Source: Bacteroidales bacterium UBA4284 | GTDB lineage: Bacteria; Bacteroidota; Bacteroidia; Bacteroidales; UBA932 | Assembly (NCBI GenBank): GCA_002395925.1 | Contig: DGVM01000137.1 | Span: 3,127 to 14,827, forward strand | Direction: 5' to 3' | Length of the DNA stretch: 11,701 bases | Shown here: one piece after another, positions 7,089 to 11,701 of the stretch | Position numbering within the stretch: position 1 is the stretch's first letter | Layout: every line of letters starts with the position of its first letter | The notes under the pieces: model-generated | Told to the model about the DNA's origin: nothing | The model's database searches: none | The model's input: only the letters and a program-made list of their open reading frames with translations | Translations under genes and position numbers: made by a program

Positions 7089-8328
7089 GGTCGAGTTCCT
7101 CGAAGCGCCTGCAAAGCTTTTCGAATCCGCGGGCTACCCGCCTGCGTATTGTCTGCACCGTAGCGGTGCCGCTCGTACGCGTGGGCATTGACGCCACCCG
7201 CATGTTGCAGCGCAGATATTCAACCAGATAACGGCCGTCTTTGTCGTCGGGCCCCAGAAGGGTTTCAACCAGACGGTACAGTCCCTCGCGCGCCTGCCCC
7301 TGAACGCCGTCGGAATTGCGCAGGGCGCGGATAATCTGCAGGTCTCCTTCGAGATTGTCGAGGGTCTGTTGCAACTGCCGGCGGCGAAGTTCTATCTTGC
7401 TCTGAATGTTTTCTATCTGAGGATCGGGCTCCGAAGGCGTGCGGGTCTTGCCCGGTGTGCGGACTTTCCTTGCCGCCGCGTGTTCACGCTCCAGCCTCTC
7501 CTTCTGGGTATCATCCGCCAGATTCCGGTAAAAATTCCGGAACAGTCCGGTGTTGTCAACGCCCAGCTGCTTGCTTAGGGTCTCATAATCCATGCCTTCT
7601 TCGATACGGCGCATCGCCCAGGTGTGGCGAAGAGCTGTAGGCGGCATCGAAGGGAGATCCAGAGAGCGGACGATTTTGCGGAAACGGTCGCCGAGACTCG
7701 CCCGCGTGACGGGCTTGAGCTTTCCGCTGCAAAGGTATTCCAGAGGCTCACCGGCAAGCTTGCCCAGGTACATCGTCTGGCGACGGTCGAGAGCCATCGT
7801 ACGCACAGTACGCTTGGGCCTGGAAGCGGTGCCCCGGATGGTTTTTATCCTGATTGATGCCCCCGGCAGCGAAACATCCTGCCACTGCAGCTCCAGCGCC
7901 TCGCCTATGGAGAGCCCGAGGGTAAGCATGAGGTAGAGGCAAAGGTGCCCGCCGTCGGGATGCGTCACAAGGTATTCGGCAAGCCTGGCTTCCTGTCCGG
8001 GCGAAAGAATGACCGTCTCGCGCTTGCGGCTGGGGGTGCCGGGGCTTTGCCTGCGTCCCGGTTTTTCGCACAATCCAAGCGAAGCCCCGTATCCGGCAAG
8101 ATGCCGCACAATCCGCTCCTGCACCGCAGCCGTATTCTCCGAAAGCCCCCGCTCCCGCAGGCTGTCCTCAAAAGCCTCGATGCCCTGCGCCGAAAGAGCG
8201 CCTACGGAATTCCCAAAATAAGGAATGACAGACTGAGCAAGAAACTTCCTGTAAAGCTCCTCAGTCTGACCGCCTATAAGCCCCCTGCTCTCGCAAAGCC
8301 ACTTTTCTGCCAGTTCCGTTAGAGTCAT
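7069..8328 (-). CDS. Tyrosine-recombinase-like protein with degraded active site and long C-terminal extension
   Basis: The protein is 419 aa from the ATG at 8328 (MTLTELAEKWLCES). An upstream TTG at 8361 is possible, but MTLTELAEKW is the usual start of the SAM-like core-binding domain. Residues 1-95 fit that domain and about 105-275 the catalytic fold. The nucleophile Tyr267 (FRNFY) and the R234-H235 of the LRHT box are present. However, the first catalytic Arg is Ser140 (LGLSIGEALELQW, normally GLRxGE), the His before LRH is Thr231 (TALRHT), and the LGH position is Val257 (QLGV). About 150 residues follow Tyr267, including a charged helical stretch near 305-340 (ENIQSKIELRRRQLQQTLDN) and a basic end. 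It is either a recombinase with weak or altered chemistry or a DNA-binding relative. It is divergent from the surface-protein locus to its right. The fold is firm; activity is doubtful. Confidence 0.85.
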   Translation of the reverse strand: MTLTELAEKWLCESRGLIGGQTEELYRKFLAQSVIPYFGNSVGALSAQGIEAFEDSLRERGLSENTAAVQERIVRHLAGYGASLGLCEKPGRRQSPGTPSRKRETVILSPGQEARLAEYLVTHPDGGHLCLYLMLTLGLSIGEALELQWQDVSLPGASIRIKTIRGTASRPKRTVRTMALDRRQTMYLGKLAGEPLEYLCSGKLKPVTRASLGDRFRKIVRSLDLPSMPPTALRHTWAMRRIEEGMDYETLSKQLGVDNTGLFRNFYRNLADDTQKERLEREHAAARKVRTPGKTRTPSEPDPQIENIQSKIELRRRQLQQTLDNLEGDLQIIRALRNSDGVQGQAREGLYRLVETLLGPDDKDGRYLVEYLRCNMRVASMPTRTSGTATVQTIRRRVARGFEKLCRRFEELDLRNRKD

Positions 8329-8467
8329 CTGCGTTTTATCGCCCTTGGCCTTATGGGCCAACTAAAGGCGGCGGAGGGAACGGGATAACGGCCTGATAAT
8401 CAACCATCTGCAATAAACGATAAACAATTATTAATAGTTTAACAATCAATAATTTTATTTTTTCGCA
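8329..8467. other. Divergent intergenic region with GC-to-AT switch, probable promoter/leader of the surface locus
   Basis: The left part to about 8395 is GC-rich (GGCGGCGGAGGGAACGGG from 8367); the right part is strongly AT-rich up to the small ORF. The nearest -7-like strings on the plus strand are TAATTTTA (8450-8457) and TATTTTTT (8456-8463), each one mismatch from TAnnTTTG and neither with a well-placed TTTG. I therefore mark no exact promoter, and I see no clear one for the recombinase-like gene. Confidence 0.45.
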
Positions 8468-8614
8468 ATGAAAAAAGAGTTTTATCAAACACCCAACACT
8501 ACAACTCTCGTGGTACGATTCGAGAGTAACCTGCTGGCAGGTAGCTATGGTGAACAAGGAGCCGCTGGTGCTAAAGTTACCAATGGCGGAGTTTATGACT
8601 TTGATGATGAATAA
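8468..8614 (+). CDS. 48-aa small protein preceding the fimbrillin-like lipoprotein
   Basis: An ATG preceded by AT-rich sequence opens a 48-aa frame starting MKKEFYQTPNTTTLVVRFES and continuing NLLAGSYGEQGAAGAKVTNG, ending GVYDFDDE. It stops 3 bases before the lipoprotein ATG, so the two are almost certainly co-transcribed and may be translationally coupled. It has no signal peptide, no membrane segment and no cysteine. The pattern (MKK plus aromatic plus P, a V/F-rich strand, a small Gly/Ala/Ser segment, an acidic tail) resembles the many short proteins encoded next to surface-protein genes in Bacteroidales. I do not know a function. It could be a regulatory leader peptide, a partner of the lipoprotein, or a peptide precursor; nothing here shows a maturation enzyme. 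Confidence 0.65.
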   Translation: MKKEFYQTPNTTTLVVRFESNLLAGSYGEQGAAGAKVTNGGVYDFDDE

Positions 8615-8617
8615 GCC

Positions 8618-11404
8618 ATGAAAAAGATGTCAGTCAGTTTAGCGATCATCGCAGCAGCTGCTTTGGCGCTTGTTTCCTGCACTAAGGAACTCACTCAAAA
8701 CACCACTTCAGATGAAGGCATCAATGTAACCATCGTTGCGGACAGCCCTGTCACGAAAACCGCTCTTGGCTCCGATGGAGAAACTCCTTACTGGAAAGAT
8801 GGAGATGCACTTAGTGTAACCAATGGTACATCAACAAATGTTTCTTTTGCAGAGAACAGCATTGCCGATGGCGAAACTGCCTTAATTGCGACTTTCTCCG
8901 GCAAAGTAACTGAAGCTGGTGATTATTATGCTGTTTATCCTCACACTGGAAGTATTTCTGAAGGTCATGGCCCTCGTGTAACAGTCCCCACCGTGCAGCA
9001 TCCTACAGCCACATCATTTGATGGAGCTGCAGACATTATGGTCTCGAAGGTTTTTTCTGTAGGAGTTACAACCAACACTACAATCGAGAATCTTCAGTTT
9101 GCTCGTTGTGGAGCTATCATAAAGCTTGTTTTTAGTGGTAAAGCAGCAGCACAGCAGGCTAAACTTGCAAATCAGCATCCTGTAAGCGTAAGCCTGACAT
9201 CAACTTCTGATTTGGTTGGCAATGTCCTCTTTGATTATGAGAACGGGACAGCATCCATCTCATCCACTGCTTCAAAAACTGTTACCGCCTCCTATACGAA
9301 TTCTACGCACTATCTTATTGATGGAGCAAATGCAACATATTTTATCGTTGTTCCTACTACATTAAGCGGCACTCTTGAGGTTGAGGCAACCACTGAAGAT
9401 TATGAAATCTCCAGGACCCTCACCCTTCCTGATGATATTGTGCTTGAGGCCGGGAAGGTATATACCTTCAATGTTAAACTCGGCGATGCTTCCATTGCTG
9501 ATGCGACTCCGGTGCAGGCACTTCCTTGGAGCAATGATTTTTCATGGCATTCGACAATCACCGAGACTAATTATACCACCAATGTAGCGACTCAGTCTAG
9601 CGGAGAATTCACAGGAGGAGCATACATCTTTGGTGCAAAAGAGTCTGGAGCAATTCGTATTGGCAATAGCTCGAATCCAGGTAGTATCACCACAAAGCTT
9701 ATGAATCTGGCCGGCGCCTTCAAGGTGACTGTCAGCGCAAAAGCTTATAACGAAAGTGATGGCTCTAAGATTACTGTAACAGTCGGAGACGTAACCAAAA
9801 CCGCAGAAACGGTGCTTTCATCAACTTCTGCTTATACTGATTATGTTTTTAAATTCGCAGAAGGTACTGGAACGTCTAAGTCTCCTCTGACAATTGGCAC
9901 GGATAAAAAGCGTGCAGTTATTACTTCGGTCACTGTGGAATCTGATATTCCTCAGGTTGAAATCCCGACTTTCTCTCCTGCAGCCGGTGCAGTTGAAGAA
10001 AATACGACTGTTACAATTTCTTGTGCAACTGAAGGCGCAACAATCTATTATACTACAGATGGAACAGATCCTACAACTACGTCTACAGCTGGAACGACTG
10101 TAACTATTGATGCCGCTAAGACCATTAAAGCTATCGCAGTGAAAGAAGGTATGGCTAATTCAGCTATTGCCACTGCAGAGTATACAATTGCTGGTGCACC
10201 TGTTTCCCTCCCTTACTCCAATACCCTTATTAATAGCCATTCAGACTTCACATTTGATATTGTTTCTGATGGTGGACTGAGTGATATTTGGAAAGATTCT
10301 CAGTATGGCATCCAGGCAAATGGCTATCAGTGCACTTCAAATGTTGAAGCATATGCTGTTTTTCCTCTGATTGATTTGACATCAGTTGAGGGAGCAAAAG
10401 CCACCTTCACTCATGGAATTAATTATTTCGCCGATGTCGCAACCGCAAAGACACAAGCAAGTCTGGAAGTAAGAGTCAAGAATGGAACGTGGACTGCTAT
10501 TGAGATTCCTACATATCCTTCTTCGCTCGGCAATTCAACAGCTGATGCTGAGGTTGATTTGAGTTCCTACGTGGGCAACATCATTCAGTTGAGGTTCAAA
10601 TATCTTGCAACGACTACAAAGCCCGGGCGTTGGCAGATTAAGAATCTTACTATAGAGGAGGTTGTTCCCCTAGCAAAAAGCGCCGTATCTTTTGCTCAAC
10701 CAGCTGAAACTGGGTGCTCGATTGCAGTTGCCGTGGGTGGTAATTCAATTAGCAATGGAACTTTAGTCGAGGAAGGAGAGACCGTAACACTTACCGCAGA
10801 TGCAGGCACTGGCTTTAAGTTTGATGCTTGGACGGTTTACAAAACAGGAGATGAGAATACCAAGGTAACTGTGAGCAGCAATTCTTTCACTATGCCTGCT
10901 TATCCAGTGACGATTGTTGGAGAGTTTTCAGAAAGTCAAGGCGATGCTGAGGGTGTAGTCTATACGTTAACTCCGGCTAATGGTACAAATAGCAGTTATA
11001 TCGGGAACTGTGACGTAACCGTTGATGGTATTACATGGAATCTTACTGGTAACTCACAAATGAACCCTTGGCGCATCGGAGGAAAGTCTCTTAACAATAC
11101 CGACCGCGCTCTGTACAGCAAGACAGCTTTAAATAAGAACGTCAGCAAAATAGAAATTACTCACGGTGCTGCGAGTTCTATTACTGTCAACTCGATGACC
11201 GTAATTGTTTCTAAGAATGCTGATTTCTCCAGCCCGGTTTCGACATTGACGCCAGATTTTACTGCCAATGGCACTGTAACAGTTAATCGTCCTGACGGTA
11301 AGGATTGGAGCAACTGCTATTATAAATTTATTTATAACGTAACCGTTTCTGGTTCCAGTAACAAGTTCATTGAGTTTACGAAAGCCGTTTTTACGGGTAA
11401 ATGA
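8618..11404 (+). CDS. Fimbrillin-like multidomain surface lipoprotein (adhesin), ending at a TGA in frame with a nuclease domain
   Basis: The 928-aa product has a lipoprotein signal (MKKMSVSLAIIAAAALALVSC, lipid Cys21). Residues about 34-289 resemble a fimbrillin (FimA/Mfa-like) domain: VTKTALGSDG, PYWKDGDALSV, YYAVYPH and LEAGKVYTFNVKL. Next come a beta-sandwich of the choice-of-anchor/carbohydrate-binding kind (about 300-442, starting ALPWSNDF), a chitobiase-C-like domain (about 447-525, EGATIYYTTDGTDPT), a second choice-of-anchor-like sandwich (about 528-682, SLPYSNTL), an InlB/Flg_new-like repeat (about 697-770, EEGETVTLTADAGTGFKFDAW...MPAYPV), and a C-terminal beta domain (about 780-928). 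It probably sits on the outer membrane and binds glycan or protein. Codon composition is clearly AT-richer than the rest of the window (9601-9660 has 27 G/C of 60; 4081-4140 has 42). The reading frame continues after the TGA into a nuclease domain. Confidence 0.88.
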   Translation: MKKMSVSLAIIAAAALALVSCTKELTQNTTSDEGINVTIVADSPVTKTALGSDGETPYWKDGDALSVTNGTSTNVSFAENSIADGETALIATFSGKVTEAGDYYAVYPHTGSISEGHGPRVTVPTVQHPTATSFDGAADIMVSKVFSVGVTTNTTIENLQFARCGAIIKLVFSGKAAAQQAKLANQHPVSVSLTSTSDLVGNVLFDYENGTASISSTASKTVTASYTNSTHYLIDGANATYFIVVPTTLSGTLEVEATTEDYEISRTLTLPDDIVLEAGKVYTFNVKLGDASIADATPVQALPWSNDFSWHSTITETNYTTNVATQSSGEFTGGAYIFGAKESGAIRIGNSSNPGSITTKLMNLAGAFKVTVSAKAYNESDGSKITVTVGDVTKTAETVLSSTSAYTDYVFKFAEGTGTSKSPLTIGTDKKRAVITSVTVESDIPQVEIPTFSPAAGAVEENTTVTISCATEGATIYYTTDGTDPTTTSTAGTTVTIDAAKTIKAIAVKEGMANSAIATAEYTIAGAPVSLPYSNTLINSHSDFTFDIVSDGGLSDIWKDSQYGIQANGYQCTSNVEAYAVFPLIDLTSVEGAKATFTHGINYFADVATAKTQASLEVRVKNGTWTAIEIPTYPSSLGNSTADAEVDLSSYVGNIIQLRFKYLATTTKPGRWQIKNLTIEEVVPLAKSAVSFAQPAETGCSIAVAVGGNSISNGTLVEEGETVTLTADAGTGFKFDAWTVYKTGDENTKVTVSSNSFTMPAYPVTIVGEFSESQGDAEGVVYTLTPANGTNSSYIGNCDVTVDGITWNLTGNSQMNPWRIGGKSLNNTDRALYSKTALNKNVSKIEITHGAASSITVNSMTVIVSKNADFSSPVSTLTPDFTANGTVTVNRPDGKDWSNCYYKFIYNVTVSGSSNKFIEFTKAVFTGK

Positions 11405-11701
11405 AGCGAATCCGAAGGCGGAACCTTCGGGGGTGGAGACACCACAGAGGATGACTCCGGTTACGGAACGGGGTGGCTTGAGCTGCCCCGCTCCACCTCC
11501 GGGAGCTCGCTCCTGACGGGGACTTACCGGGACGGCAACCAGGCCCGCAACTACACCTATCTGTACGACAAGGACTGGTATTCGTCGATGTGGATAGCCT
11601 ATCCGCTGTATGCTGATACTTACTCCGGTACCACCAAGTACAGCGGCAGTTGGGCGGCAGCGCAGGGCATCAGCAACAGCTATCAGATAAACATCTGGAC
11701 C
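11405..11701 (+). CDS. In-frame continuation after TGA: linker plus start of a DNA/RNA non-specific (NUC1-type) endonuclease domain, 3' partial
   Basis: The 99 codons after the TGA, in the lipoprotein's own frame, contain no stop. They encode a Gly/Asp-rich linker (EGGTFGGGDTTEDDSG), then GWLELPRS, and RNYTYLYDKDWYSSMWIAYP with GISNSYQINIW. These are the features of the N-terminal part of Bacteroidales DNA/RNA non-specific endonucleases, whose catalytic DRGH-type motif would lie beyond the window. No ATG, GTG or TTG in this frame precedes the domain; the first ATG (11588) falls inside it. The part is therefore either reached by read-through or is the remainder of a gene broken from its N-terminus. 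GC content is high (11461-11520 has 42 G/C of 60), unlike the lipoprotein. The domain call is good but rests on a partial domain. Confidence 0.72.
11412..11430. other. GC-rich hairpin just after the TGA
   Basis: CCGAAGG and CCTTCGG form a perfect 7-bp stem with loop CGGAA, starting 8 bases after the TGA of the lipoprotein gene. No T-run follows, so it is a poor intrinsic terminator. The same bases are open coding sequence in the continuing frame. Confidence 0.6.

Noticed and set aside
8329..8361. TTG start adding 11 residues to the recombinase-like protein
   Set aside because: The ATG at 8328 gives the normal beginning of the core-binding domain; the extra residues are lysine-rich without homology.
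8395..8467. Invertible promoter between inverted repeats
   Set aside because: I looked for the reverse complement of the GC-rich left edge downstream of the AT-rich segment and found none of useful length.
11402..11430. TGA plus hairpin as a selenocysteine (SECIS) signal
   Set aside because: The 7-bp stem with a CGGAA loop lacks the bulged U and apical GU of known bacterial SECIS elements, and selenocysteine between an adhesin and a linker makes no chemical sense.
1..11701. CRISPR array, tRNA, rRNA or insertion sequence
   Set aside because: No regularly spaced repeats, no tRNA or rRNA landmark sequences, and no transposase apart from the tyrosine-recombinase-like gene.

Overview
The window looks like a chromosome segment from a gut-type Bacteroidales (Bacteroidota). 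Three things support this: promoters of the TAnnTTTG / TTTG type, genes that mostly lack a Shine-Dalgarno sequence, and a lipoprotein (MKKMS...LVSC) with a fimbrillin-like N-terminus joined to Bacteroidota-style adhesin modules. Most of the window is GC-rich. Only about 8.40-11.40 kb is clearly poorer in GC. Genus cannot be fixed by eye; the genome type resembles Alistipes or Cryptobacteroides.

Layout. (1) 2-1177 (+): the C-terminus of an alpha-N-acetylglucosaminidase (GH89/NAGLU) running without a linker into a complete endonuclease/exonuclease/phosphatase (EEP) domain; its 5' end is off the window. (2) 3473-1240 (-): a tight three-gene operon of NfeD/YuaF-like membrane protein, flotillin, and a 66-aa YozG-type Cro/C1 regulator. 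(3) 3673-5418 (+): an exported esterase made of two complete alpha/beta-hydrolase modules in tandem. (4) 6593-5415 (-): an iron-dependent, BdhA/YqhD-type alcohol dehydrogenase, converging on the esterase with a 4-base overlap. (5) 6660-7088 (+): a PPC/DUF296 protein, divergent from the dehydrogenase; the two promoters occupy the same ~35 bp. (6) 8328-7069 (-): a tyrosine-recombinase-fold protein lacking several catalytic residues and carrying a long C-terminal extension. (7) 8468-11701 (+): a 48-aa small ORF, a 928-aa fimbrillin-like multidomain lipoprotein, then, after an in-frame TGA and with no new start codon, the beginning of a DNA/RNA non-specific (NUC1-type) nuclease domain in the same reading frame.

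How the parts fit. The left part is carbohydrate and envelope biology: a host-glycan glycosidase, a polysaccharide-type esterase and a flotillin membrane-domain module. The right part is an accessory surface locus: a recombinase relative, a small peptide gene, and an AT-richer adhesin gene whose frame continues into a GC-rich nuclease. The most unusual signal is that adhesin/nuclease boundary: a composition switch, an in-frame stop, a GC-rich hairpin and the absence of any usable start codon all coincide within about 30 bases.
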